Shown here: in pieces, positions 1-6,956 of the stretch
How the letters are laid out: the number at the start of each line of letters is the position of its first letter
Numbering within the stretch: position 1 is the stretch's first letter
NCBI GenBank assembly: GCA_946478635.1
Contig: CAMLCX010000095.1
Location: 1-12,621, forward strand
Origin: an uncultured Pseudomonadota bacterium
GTDB taxonomy: Bacteria; Desulfobacterota_B; Binatia; UBA9968
Direction: 5' to 3'
DNA length: 12,621 nucleotides
Position numbers and translations under genes: made by a program
The notes under the pieces: generated by a model
Database searches by the model: none
Told to the model about the DNA's origin: nothing
Seen by the model: the letters and a program-made list of their open reading frames with translations, nothing else

Positions 1-848
1 TTGATCGTCGGATAGGGAACTCTCGGCATCACCTTAACCGCATAGTGCTGGTAGGTTTCTTCCAGCGCTTCCCGATCGGTGATGCGCGCGTACTTGCCGA
101 TCACTTTGACGGCAAAACTCTTGTCGGTTTTAAAGCGGTGCAGTCCTTCTACATAGGCACGCAAATAACGCCGCACGACATCCGGCGACTCGCGCATATA
201 AGTTTTCGTTGTGACAACTCCGGCGCCCTGATAGTCGACGCCGATGGCGCTCAGATCGGCTAACAGATTGTAACCAAGTTTCGCCGCTTGTAGATGCAGC
301 GGAGAAGAAAGCATGCCGCCGTCGACGGCGCGCGAAGCGATGCCGGCGAGCGTCTCCTGCGAGCCGCCCATCTGGATCAATGCCACATCGCGGTCGGGCT
401 GGAGATTCCATTGGCCCAAAACATAGCGCAGCAAAAAATCGTCCGAGGTGCCGAAGCGCGTGATGCCGATCTTTTTGCCTTTGAGATCCTCGCGCCTTTT
501 GATCTCGGGCTTCACCATGATCTTTTGCCCGGGCTTGTGATTCGGGCCGGCAAGCATGACCAGATCGGCGCCCGCGAGATTGGCCTGGATCACTGCGGGA
601 ATGGCGATTTCCGACAGTGGAATATCCTTCGCCAACATCGCCTGCACCACGCGCGAGCTGCCGGCGACGTAAATCAGCTCGACTTCCAGCCCGTGCTTCT
701 CGAACAGCTTCGCCTCTTTCGTCATCCACAGAACCGCCATCGAACCCACGGTGGTCGGATAGGCGACTTTGAGCTTAGTCGTTTGAGCTTCGACAGAACG
801 ATAGAAGACTCCAAGCCAGAGCAAAAGAGCAAAACGGATCACTTTCAT
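1..848 (-). CDS. ABC transporter substrate-binding protein, NMT1/SsuA type (partial, C-terminus beyond left edge)
   Basis: Periplasmic solute-binding protein of the NMT1/SsuA/TauA class (type II periplasmic binding fold), which normally hands a small organic ligand to an ABC permease. The frame stays open from the ATG at 848 to the window edge, giving 282 residues without a stop. Residues 1-22 form a signal peptide (basic MKVIR, then a hydrophobic stretch, then EAQ). The mature part starts with KLKVAYPTTVGSMAVLW, then ends its first lobe motif with KLFEKHGLEVELIYVAGSSR, the family hallmark. REDLKGKKIGITRFG at about 128-142 is the usual second-lobe entry. A downstream HRFKTDKSFAVKVIGKY segment is also typical. 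It lies 43 bp after the OCD-like gene on the same strand, so co-transcription is likely; GTTCAA repeats fill that gap. The ribosome binding site is weak (GGAA close to the start). The ligand cannot be read from sequence, and no permease or ATPase is visible. Confidence 0.9.
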   Translation of the reverse strand, partial: MKVIRFALLLWLGVFYRSVEAQTTKLKVAYPTTVGSMAVLWMTKEAKLFEKHGLEVELIYVAGSSRVVQAMLAKDIPLSEIAIPAVIQANLAGADLVMLAGPNHKPGQKIMVKPEIKRREDLKGKKIGITRFGTSDDFLLRYVLGQWNLQPDRDVALIQMGGSQETLAGIASRAVDGGMLSSPLHLQAAKLGYNLLADLSAIGVDYQGAGVVTTKTYMRESPDVVRRYLRAYVEGLHRFKTDKSFAVKVIGKYARITDREALEETYQHYAVKVMPRVPYPTI

Positions 849-858
849 ATTTCCGGCC

Positions 859-887
859 TGGAACCTTGAACTCTTGAACCTTGAACC
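859..887. repeat. Short TTGAAC array, 7-8 bp period
   Basis: Three perfect TTGAAC units begin at 866, 874 and 881, preceded by one degenerate unit (TGGAAC, 859). The spacing is 7, 8 and 7 bp. The array fills most of the 43-bp gap between two same-strand genes. The same unit with the same period forms the larger mirrored array at 11522-11637, so this is a repeat family and not a chance run. On the minus (transcribed) strand it reads GTTCAA. Function unknown. Confidence 0.75.
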
Positions 888-891
888 ACTT

Positions 892-1968
892 TTATGGATG
901 CACATCCTCAAGAAACCAATCCGTCGGAATCTCGCGCCCCACCCGCGCCTCGCGCGCACGGGCCAAAACTTCGCTGCCGACCGCCGCGAACTGCAAGCCC
1001 AGCCCCACGTTATTGCAAAAACAACTGACCGAGTCTTCTTTCGTTCGACCGGGATGCTGGCCGTTGACCAGTTCCGACAGAATCGGAAATTCCCAGATCG
1101 CGCAATCCTCGCGCGTGATCGGGTGCTGCCAGCCCTCCGCTATATCGGGGATCGTTTGGCGGTCGACACCGATGGCGATCTGGAACGGCTTTGCTTCACG
1201 CCAGTGTATTATCAACGGATCGGCTCGCTGGTAGGTTCTCACATCGAGCTCGCAAGGCTTGACGCATGACACGTGCATTCCCGGTTGGAGGATCTCGCCG
1301 TCGAACAGCGCGGAGATCGAATTGGTCGTGCAAATTACCATGTCCGCGCCCTCTATCGCTTCGGCGGCGCTGCCGCTCTCACTCAACCGCGCCGAAACCT
1401 TGCCCGACCATTCCTCAACGAAGCGGCGCCGCGACTCGGGCGTCGGACTGAAAACCTTCACCTGCTTCAAGTCCCGAATCAATGACATCGTCACCAGATG
1501 TGCGCTCGCCTGCCAGCCGGCGCCGAGCAAAGCCATGGTCTTGGCATCCTTGCGCGCGAGATACCGCGCAGCGATAGCGCTGGCGCCGGCGACACGCAAT
1601 TTCTGCACGTAGCCGTCGGGAAAAATCGCCAGCGGCTCGCCGGTCTCGGTGCTGAACAGCATGACAAGCCCGACATATTTATCGCCGCCCGCCACCGGCA
1701 ACTTGTCTTTGCGGATGCCGCCGGCTTTTTCATACCATTTGACGACGCTGGAATTGAGGCGCAGCGCGGCGATGTTGCGCCCCGGTAACACGCCGCTCAT
1801 CGTTTTGTATTCGTAGAATTCGTTGGGTTTGGTCGGACTGAAAACGTCGTAGCGCGGCACGGTCGCCGCCATGCCGTTGCCAAGATCGCGATAAGCTTCT
1901 TCGAGCACGTCGATGCAAGTTCCCACCGGCAGAATCTTCTCGATATCCTCATTGGATAATATCAACAT
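892..1968 (-). CDS. Ornithine cyclodeaminase/mu-crystallin family protein
   Basis: NAD(P)-dependent protein of the OCD/mu-crystallin family, 358 aa, close to the usual 320-360. Family members include ornithine cyclodeaminase, alanine dehydrogenase (archaeal type), ketimine reductases and opine-type synthases. Visible hallmarks are TGEPLAIFPDGYVQKLRVAGASAIAARYLA-like text at about 109-138 (the Arg is R125), the Rossmann dinucleotide motif LLGAGWQASAHL at 147-158, and PGMHVSCVKPCELD at 229-242. The last segment is shorter than in ornithine cyclodeaminase: the loop between the HV.. strand and the conserved Glu-Leu is cut by several residues and has no Asp before the Glu. True ornithine cyclodeaminase activity is therefore doubtful, and a reductase or dehydrogenase on another imine or keto acid is more likely (inference). 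The start is firm: ATG at 1968 has GGGGAG six bases upstream. It is the first gene of a probable two-gene unit with the binding protein at 848. Confidence 0.88.
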   Translation of the reverse strand: MLILSNEDIEKILPVGTCIDVLEEAYRDLGNGMAATVPRYDVFSPTKPNEFYEYKTMSGVLPGRNIAALRLNSSVVKWYEKAGGIRKDKLPVAGGDKYVGLVMLFSTETGEPLAIFPDGYVQKLRVAGASAIAARYLARKDAKTMALLGAGWQASAHLVTMSLIRDLKQVKVFSPTPESRRRFVEEWSGKVSARLSESGSAAEAIEGADMVICTTNSISALFDGEILQPGMHVSCVKPCELDVRTYQRADPLIIHWREAKPFQIAIGVDRQTIPDIAEGWQHPITREDCAIWEFPILSELVNGQHPGRTKEDSVSCFCNNVGLGLQFAAVGSEVLARAREARVGREIPTDWFLEDVHP

Positions 1969-2262
1969 GCAAGTCTCCCCACTTCGAGGCTAATCAGCAG
2001 CGCAAATTTGATCGACTGTCATGCCGAGCAGAGCGAAGCATCCAACATCTCAAGTTTACGCAAGCAGATTCTTCGGCTACGCCTCAGAATGACAGTGCGA
2101 GACAGTTCTCACGCGGCAATTCGAGCAAGTCATATGGCCAATATGCGGCTTTTTCAACCCGTCTGTTTGACAGTCGCGCAAAGGATGGTGTTCTATCGTG
2201 ACATATCAACGCCACGGCTTAGTGGCGCGGCGACTTAAGCAATTCCCGCTTGCTTGCCGAGA
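1969..2262. other. Intergenic region between divergent OCD-like and MFS genes
   Basis: This gap of about 294 bp must hold the promoters of both flanking genes. The only clear structure is the palindromic repeat at 2016-2095. I could not find a -35/-10 pair I trust on either strand. The short open frame at 2008-2238 is the palindrome read as protein and is not a gene. Confidence 0.6.
2016..2095. repeat. 80-bp imperfect palindromic intergenic repeat (CTGTCAT...ATGACAG)
   Basis: The left arm at 2016-2042 begins CTGTCATGCCGAGC and ends GCGAAGCATC. The right arm at 2067-2095 is its imperfect reverse complement (GATTCTTCGGCTACGCC then TCAGAATGACAG), with a few mismatches and a 2-nt length difference. 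The spacer is 24 bp. The arms contain the TCATTCTGAG..GCGAAGAATC-type text common as a dispersed palindrome in many environmental bacterial genomes (from memory). As RNA it would fold into a long hairpin. It could be a non-autonomous mobile repeat (REP/MITE-like). No flanking target duplication was identified. Confidence 0.8.
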
Positions 2263-3582
2263 ATGCTCTCGCGAATGACTGACCCGATACGATTGGACCC
2301 TAGCGCGACCCAATCCAAGTTTTTCTACGGCTGGTACATTGTCGGCGTCGGCATTCTCGTCAACATCGCCGGCACATTCGCCTTTTCCAGCACGCTCAGC
2401 ATTTTTCTCAAGCCCATCACCCAGGAGCTTGGCGTCTCGCGCGGCGCATTTTCGCTGATTCGCACTTTCGAGATCGGCGTCGCCGCGATGATCGTCCCGC
2501 TGCTCGGTCCGTGGATCGACCGCCACGGCGGGCGTGGTGTCCTCGTTCTCGGCGTTTTGATGGAAGGCGCAGGTCTCATGCTTTCGAGCCAAGTGCAAAG
2601 CTTCTGGCAATTCGTCCTGGTCCGCTGCTCGTTGGTCATCGCCGGCGAAGCGCTGCTCGGCTCCTTGGTCATCAACGTCACCATCGCCCAGTGGTTCGTG
2701 CGCAAGCGCGGCCGAGCCATGGGCATCGCCAACTTGGGAACAGGCGTTGCCAAGTTCAGCATTCCTTTGCTTGCCGCCTCTTTGTTTGTCCTCATCGGCT
2801 GGCGCGGCACCTGGGCGGTATTTGGCATCATCGCGCCGCTGTTGGTCGTCGCGCCGGCGTTAATATTCATCCGCCGCAGTCCCGAGGACATCGGACTGCA
2901 TCCCGATGGTGAGGCGCCAATCCAGAGCCCCACCAGTTCAGCCGCGCGGCGCGACGCTTCGCCCGCCGGCCAACGAGCGACATTGGCAAGCGATAAAGTA
3001 TGGACGCGCGCGGAAGCGCTCCGGCTGCCGACCTTCTGGCTCCTCGTAATCACCTTCGGCATCGCCGGCGTCGGCATCGCGGGCCTGAATCTCCATATTT
3101 TCTCGTACGTCACTGATATCGGCTACTCGCCGCTGATCGCCGCGTCGTTCATGAGCACCATCGCGCTCACACAACTCGGCTCCACCCTCTTGTGGGGCAT
3201 GCTCGCCGACCGGTTCGACATCCGAAAGGTTTCCTGTATCCAGTTTTTGATTCAGGGAATTGGCCTGGTGACGGCGATCACAAGCGGACAGATTCAACTC
3301 GCCTATTTGGGATTTTTTCTCTATGGCACCGGCCTGGCGGGAAGTTTCGTGCTGCGGGAGGTGATCTGGGCCAATTTTTTTGGAAGGACTTCTCTCGGAA
3401 CCGTGCGCGGCTTGTCGCTCTTCTTTTCCCATCTGTTCGCCGCCAGCGGCGCGCCGTTCTTCGGTTTTCTCCACGATCGCATGGGCAGCTATAATTTGTC
3501 GTTTGTCATTTTCGCCGGCGCGCTATTCACCTCGGCTTTTTTGATCCTGCTGGCGAAGCCGCCGAAAAAAACGGATGCGTGA
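2263..3582 (+). CDS. Major facilitator superfamily (MFS) transporter
   Basis: Inner-membrane secondary transporter, about 439 aa, with the length and hydrophobicity expected of 12 membrane helices in two halves. The first MFS motif A is GPWIDRHGGRG at about 82-92 in the loop after helix 2. A second, GMLADRFDIRK at about 312-322, sits at the equivalent place in the C-terminal half. WFVRKRGRAMGIA at about 144-156 is typical of the MFS group that includes monocarboxylate and oxalate/formate-type carriers. A polar, Ala/Ser-rich central loop spans about 205-253. The substrate is not determinable; a small organic acid would fit the neighbours (inference). The start is uncertain: ATG at 2263, ATG at 2275 and TTG at 2254 are in frame and none has a good ribosome binding site. 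It runs convergently toward the 3634-4584 gene with a 51-bp gap that shows no clear hairpin. Confidence 0.92.
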   Translation: MLSRMTDPIRLDPSATQSKFFYGWYIVGVGILVNIAGTFAFSSTLSIFLKPITQELGVSRGAFSLIRTFEIGVAAMIVPLLGPWIDRHGGRGVLVLGVLMEGAGLMLSSQVQSFWQFVLVRCSLVIAGEALLGSLVINVTIAQWFVRKRGRAMGIANLGTGVAKFSIPLLAASLFVLIGWRGTWAVFGIIAPLLVVAPALIFIRRSPEDIGLHPDGEAPIQSPTSSAARRDASPAGQRATLASDKVWTRAEALRLPTFWLLVITFGIAGVGIAGLNLHIFSYVTDIGYSPLIAASFMSTIALTQLGSTLLWGMLADRFDIRKVSCIQFLIQGIGLVTAITSGQIQLAYLGFFLYGTGLAGSFVLREVIWANFFGRTSLGTVRGLSLFFSHLFAASGAPFFGFLHDRMGSYNLSFVIFAGALFTSAFLILLAKPPKKTDA

Positions 3583-3633
3583 AAGCCATCAAATCAGTTG
3601 ACTGTGCGAGAATAGTTGCTCTTAAACTGAGCG

Positions 3634-4584
3634 TCACCCAATCGGCACGAATAATTCTTCCAGGGTCAGCTGCCTCTTTGTCAGCCCCTGCTCATAGCTG
3701 TACAACGCGAACTTCTCGATATTTTTTCGATTCGCATCAACGCCATTCCGCCAAGGATCGAACTCGCAGAGCTTTTCCTGACGCTCAAGCTCGCGGCGTC
3801 CCCACATCACCATCGACCAATTGGGATCGACCCAACGTTGCGCGGCGCGCTCACGCGCCTGCTCGAAAATATCGTAAAGCGCGCGCGGCAGCTCTGGATA
3901 TTGAGCGGCTAATTCCCGCTTAAGAGCGAGCACGTGCATGATCGGAAAGTAGCCTTCTTCGCGCAGATAGCGCTCCTCCTCCGCCTGCGGATCAGGAAAT
4001 AGCCGAGCCACATTGGGATTACCATCGCGATAGGGCTTGGGCAGGCGGGAGACAAACAGCGCTTGAATTTTTCCTTCGACGAACTCCTGCTCAATCTCGG
4101 CCATGCTGGCGCGAGTTTCGATTTTCAAATCCGCAGGCAATTGCACGTCGACAACTTCCTTGCCGGGTGTCACCCAGGTGACTGTCGACCGCGAGACTCC
4201 ATAGAAGTGCGTCAAATCGCCCTTGGCGCGAACGCCCAGAGTATTTTGATAGGCGCTGAGGCCGATCCTTTTTCCGGCCAGGTCCGCCGGCGAATCGATG
4301 CCGCAATAAACGTTTTTGTACATCTGCGACTGGCTGAACAACCGCCGCGGAAAAATCGGCACGGCGTGGACCGGCAACCCTTGATCGATGGCAATCAGGT
4401 AAGACGAGAGCGAAAGCTCGGCTGCATCGAACTCGAAATCCCGCAAGAAACGCTCGTGGCGACCCTGCTGCGGATCGAGCTCGAAATATCGTATTTCGAC
4501 ATCCGGATGCTGGACACAACCTTCGAGCAACGGCGCGTGCCGGTCGTAGGATCCCAGCGCCAAGGAGAGGTTCAATTTTGCCAT
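3634..4584 (-). CDS. 4,5-dihydroxyphthalate decarboxylase-like protein (periplasmic-binding-protein fold)
   Basis: 316-aa protein resembling the annotated 4,5-dihydroxyphthalate decarboxylase family, which is related in fold to type II periplasmic binding proteins. Family-like text: LNLSLALGSYDRHAPLLEG at the N-terminus, AELSLSSYLIAIDQG at about 55-69, VPIFPRRLFSQSQMY at about 75-89, DLAGKRIGLSAYQNTLGVRAKG at about 101-122 with YGV at 128-130, then FVEGKIQALF and NPNVARLFPDP-type segments. There is no signal peptide, so it should be cytoplasmic; that favours an enzyme or sensor over a transporter subunit. Start: ATG at 4584; an upstream TTG at 4620 adds 12 unlikely residues. No strong ribosome binding site is seen. 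It is divergent from the binding protein at 4682. The family name is often transferred by homology, so phthalate activity is unproven. Confidence 0.8.
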   Translation of the reverse strand: MAKLNLSLALGSYDRHAPLLEGCVQHPDVEIRYFELDPQQGRHERFLRDFEFDAAELSLSSYLIAIDQGLPVHAVPIFPRRLFSQSQMYKNVYCGIDSPADLAGKRIGLSAYQNTLGVRAKGDLTHFYGVSRSTVTWVTPGKEVVDVQLPADLKIETRASMAEIEQEFVEGKIQALFVSRLPKPYRDGNPNVARLFPDPQAEEERYLREEGYFPIMHVLALKRELAAQYPELPRALYDIFEQARERAAQRWVDPNWSMVMWGRRELERQEKLCEFDPWRNGVDANRKNIEKFALYSYEQGLTKRQLTLEELFVPIG

Positions 4585-4681
4585 GCCAAGAGACTTAGCG
4601 AAAGCGCTTGATCGCGTCAATCTCGCATCACAATGTAAAGACGCTTGTAACCTTCATGAAGTCTTTGTTATTACCGTGAAC

Positions 4682-5626
4682 ATGAGCAAGCGAGAAATCA
4701 TCGCCCTATTTCTCGCGGTCTTCTTTTATTGGATTGACTCTTCCATCGTCGCGGCGCAAGCAACCAGGATTTACATCTCCGCGCCCTCCAAATCACTCTC
4801 GTGGTTTCCCATCCATCTGGCGCGCGAAAAGGGATTTTACTCGGCGGATGGGCTCGACGTCGATTATGTGATCATGAAGCCGCAAGTTGCCATGCAGGCA
4901 TTGATCGCCGGCGATGTCGGTTACACTACGGCGCTCGGCTCGACGATCCGCGCCGCATTTCGCAATGTGCCGTTGCGCGTCGTTATGACGATCGCCGATA
5001 AGCCGCTGTTCGCGTTGATCGCCCGTCCCGGCATTTCTTCCGTCGAGGAGCTCAGGGGAAAACTTCTGGGTGTTTCGTCTTTCGGCGCGAGTACGGACAC
5101 CTACGCCCGCGCTCTGCTGCGGCGCTACAAGTTGGTGCCCAATCAAGACGTGAAAATTATCGCGCTAGGCGGCGGCACGAACCGAATCGCAGCCATGGAA
5201 GCGGGCGCCATCGATGCGGCGCTGATTGAAGCGCCGTATAACGTCATGCTCGAGCGTAAGGGGTTTCGAAAGATTCTATTCGTCGGGGATTTGATTCCCT
5301 CGCCATTGGCCGGCTTCGGTACTAGACTCGAAAAGATTCAAAAACAGCCGGAGGAGATCCAGCGCCTGGTCCGCGCGACGCTACGCGGGATTCATTTCGC
5401 GAAGACCAACAAGCAGGAAACTGTCCGCTCGATTATGAAATGGACAGAAATGGATCAGTCGTTAGCGGATGGCAGTTACGAAATGGCAGTATCCAGCTGG
5501 TCGAGCAATGGCGAGGCAAGCGCCCAAGGACTGCAGATCGCCATGGAAGAGATTCGCGCCGAACTCATGCTAGACGCGGCACCTGATCCGGCAAAGGCAT
5601 TTGACTTCAGGTTCGTGCAGAAATGA
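4682..5626 (+). CDS. ABC transporter substrate-binding protein, NMT1/SsuA type
   Basis: Second periplasmic solute-binding protein, 314 aa, complete. MSKREIIALFLAVFFYW followed by VAAQA is a standard signal peptide, with cleavage near residue 25-27. The mature N-terminus reads RIYISAPSKSLSWFPIHLAREKG (split over about 29-51), then FYSADGLDVDYV and a MQALIAGDVGYTTALGS segment that is classic for the family. SSVEELRGKLLGVSSFG at the second lobe and ALGGGTNRIAAMEAGAIDAAL are also canonical. Start: ATG at 4682, because the frame's earlier ATG at 4583 would place 33 non-signal residues in front and overlap the divergent gene. GTG at 4676 is a minor alternative. No permease or ATPase gene is adjacent. 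It ends 13 bp from the convergent MlaC-like gene. The ligand is unknown; aromatic or sulfonate-type acids are typical of the class (family knowledge). Confidence 0.9.
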   Translation: MSKREIIALFLAVFFYWIDSSIVAAQATRIYISAPSKSLSWFPIHLAREKGFYSADGLDVDYVIMKPQVAMQALIAGDVGYTTALGSTIRAAFRNVPLRVVMTIADKPLFALIARPGISSVEELRGKLLGVSSFGASTDTYARALLRRYKLVPNQDVKIIALGGGTNRIAAMEAGAIDAALIEAPYNVMLERKGFRKILFVGDLIPSPLAGFGTRLEKIQKQPEEIQRLVRATLRGIHFAKTNKQETVRSIMKWTEMDQSLADGSYEMAVSSWSSNGEASAQGLQIAMEEIRAELMLDAAPDPAKAFDFRFVQK

Positions 5627-5639
5627 GCGAAATCGCCGG

Positions 5640-6230
5640 CTAGGAGTCTTGCTGCTTCATTCTTGAGAGCAGTTCGCTAATGGACGATCTCGCGATGACT
5701 CGATCAAACTGCGCCCGGTAATTGTTCACTAGGCTCACGCGATCGATCACCATATCGTAGACTTTCCATTGTCCATCAACCGAGCGCAGATTATAATCGA
5801 TCGGCAGCGGCTCCCCACTGCCACTGACTTTTGTTTCCACAATCGCGTAGTTGCCATCTAAAATTTCGCGATTAAATTGAATTTGTTCGTCGGCAGATGC
5901 GCGTACGGTCCGGCCGTAACCGACGAGCAATTTTTGGGTAAAGGCGTCCACGAATTCCCTTTGCTGGGCCTGCGTCAGTGTGGCCCAGTGTCGCCCCAGT
6001 GACCGCTTTGTCATCTCGGGGAAATCAAATCGGCTATAAACGATTTCCAAAGCCTTGGCCGGCAGTCCCTTCGCGCGCAATTCAGCAACCGGGGTATTAG
6101 TTAGGATGGTAACGAATTCATTAAGCGAAGTGCGAAGCTGAGTGGTGGGCCCCTCCGCGTGCGCCGGCGAAGCAGGCGAAAACAAAGCTAAAAGTAGGAA
6201 AATCGAACATAAGCTACGGAAATATCTCAT
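5640..6230 (-). CDS. MlaC/Ttg2D-family periplasmic phospholipid-binding protein
   Basis: 196-aa secreted protein of the MlaC (Ttg2D, toluene-tolerance) family. MlaC shuttles phospholipids across the periplasm between the outer-membrane MlaA complex and the inner-membrane MlaFEDB transporter. MRYFRSLCSIFLLLALF..SPAHA is a signal peptide cleaved after about residue 25. Family features: FDFPEMTKRSLGRHW at 68-82, QREFVDAFTQKLLVGYG at about 90-105, PIDYNLRSVDGQWKVYDM at about 143-160, and SLVNNYRAQF at 166-175. The start is well supported: ATG at 6230 with GGAG five bases upstream. No mlaA, mlaD, mlaE or mlaF gene is in the window, so it is an orphan here. It is convergent with the binding protein at 4682 and divergent from the gamma-glutamylcyclotransferase gene. 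Confidence 0.88.
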   Translation of the reverse strand: MRYFRSLCSIFLLLALFSPASPAHAEGPTTQLRTSLNEFVTILTNTPVAELRAKGLPAKALEIVYSRFDFPEMTKRSLGRHWATLTQAQQREFVDAFTQKLLVGYGRTVRASADEQIQFNREILDGNYAIVETKVSGSGEPLPIDYNLRSVDGQWKVYDMVIDRVSLVNNYRAQFDRVIARSSISELLSRMKQQDS

Positions 6231-6261
6231 ATAATCTCCATGAAGCAGTAATGTAGTTTAT

Positions 6262-6290
6262 ATGTTAATCTTTATTTTAGACGCATTCAA
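6262..6290 (-). promoter_or_regulatory. Candidate sigma-70 promoter for the MlaC-like gene
   Basis: On the minus strand, TTGAAT (6285-6290) and TAACAT (6262-6267) are separated by exactly 17 bp in a notably AT-rich stretch. Each hexamer matches 4 of 6 consensus bases. The -10 lies 31 bases before the ATG at 6230. Plausible but not proven; an overlapping TATAAA on the same strand is another -10 candidate without a good -35. Confidence 0.4.
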
Positions 6291-6341
6291 TCCACCTGAA
6301 GTTACAGGCGACTCGGCGAAATCTGAGATGACATGGTCAGC

Positions 6342-6370
6342 TTGTGGGCCCAAGTATCTTTGCCTATTAT
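6342..6370 (+). promoter_or_regulatory. Candidate sigma-70 promoter for the gamma-glutamylcyclotransferase-like gene
   Basis: TTGTGG (6342-6347) and TATTAT (6365-6370) are 17 bp apart. The -10 matches 5 of 6 consensus bases; the -35 keeps only the TTG. The -10 sits 29 bases before the GTG start at 6400, a normal leader length. It may also serve the DUF748 gene downstream. Confidence 0.4.
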
Positions 6371-6399
6371 CAACGAGCTGATTTTGGAGGTCCCAGGAA

Positions 6400-6846
6400 G
6401 TGCATTACTTCGCCTACGGTTCCAATATGAACTGGCCGCAAATGCAGCGGCGTTGTCGCTCGTCGCAATTTATCTGCGTTGGGCGCCTGAACGATTACCA
6501 ATTCGGTATCACCCGCCACTCGCGATTGCGGGATTGCGGGACGGCAAACGTTTACCCAGCCAAAGGCCAAGTCGTTTGGGGCGTCGTTTACGACGTTCGC
6601 GATGAAGATCTTGCGATACTAGACGGCTTTGAGGATGGCTATCGGCGCGAGATCCTCCCGATCTACTCTGCCGAAAACGGCCAACAACCCCTTGCCGCCC
6701 TGGTCTATGTCGCAGCCATCGAGGAAAATGTTCCGCGCCCCAGCGCCGAATACCGGAGACTCATCGTCGAAGGCGCTCGACACTGGCAACTCCCACTGTC
6801 TTATCTGGCCCTGCTCGAAGCCATCCAGGTCGCCGCCGACGGCTAG
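6400..6846 (+). CDS. Gamma-glutamylcyclotransferase-like (GGCT/AIG2-type) protein
   Basis: 148-aa cytoplasmic protein of the GGCT/AIG2-like fold, whose best-known members release 5-oxoproline from gamma-glutamyl compounds. The N-terminal HYFAYGSNM (2-10) is the hallmark substrate-binding loop. VWGVVYDV at 59-66 is the conserved central strand, and LDGFEDGYRREI at 74-85 carries the acidic residue (E78) in the position expected for the catalytic Glu. The start is GTG at 6400, chosen because GGAGG lies at 6386-6390 with a 9-base spacing and because YFAYGSN must be at the very N-terminus in this family. It is followed on the same strand by the DUF748 gene, about 110 bp away, so shared transcription is possible. 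The exact substrate is unknown; many bacterial members have no assigned activity. Confidence 0.88.
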   Translation: MHYFAYGSNMNWPQMQRRCRSSQFICVGRLNDYQFGITRHSRLRDCGTANVYPAKGQVVWGVVYDVRDEDLAILDGFEDGYRREILPIYSAENGQQPLAALVYVAAIEENVPRPSAEYRRLIVEGARHWQLPLSYLALLEAIQVAADG

Positions 6847-6956
6847 CGCAACGCTCATCGCGATTTCGGAAAAAATTTTATTGTGTGTTCTTTTAATGGA
6901 CAAGAGCTTATGTGTTCGATAAGATTCAACCATCTCCGATTGGTCGCCCTCGCGTC

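Noticed and set aside
130..729. 199-aa open frame on the minus strand, and the 191-aa frame at 294-869 on the plus strand
   Set aside because: Both overlap the substrate-binding protein read from 848 leftwards, which has a signal peptide and family motifs. The overlapping frames have low-complexity Arg/His-rich translations.
2008..2238. 76-aa open frame upstream of the MFS gene
   Set aside because: Its first half is the palindromic repeat at 2016-2095 translated; no ribosome binding site and no family-like text.
2325..3474. Long open frames on the minus strand inside the MFS gene (262 aa and 178 aa)
   Set aside because: Antisense shadows of a clear MFS protein with two motif A copies; their translations have no membrane pattern or motifs.
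3583..3633. Terminator between the convergent MFS and decarboxylase-like genes
   Set aside because: I found no stem of useful length or T-run in the 51-bp gap.
4583..4681. N-terminal 33-residue extension of the second binding protein
   Set aside because: It would put non-signal sequence before a good signal peptide and overlap the start of the divergent gene.
4585..4681. Promoter pairs in the divergent gap, e.g. TTGTAA on the plus strand with a 17-bp spacer
   Set aside because: The paired -10 candidates match the consensus poorly, or lie too close to the start codon on the minus strand.
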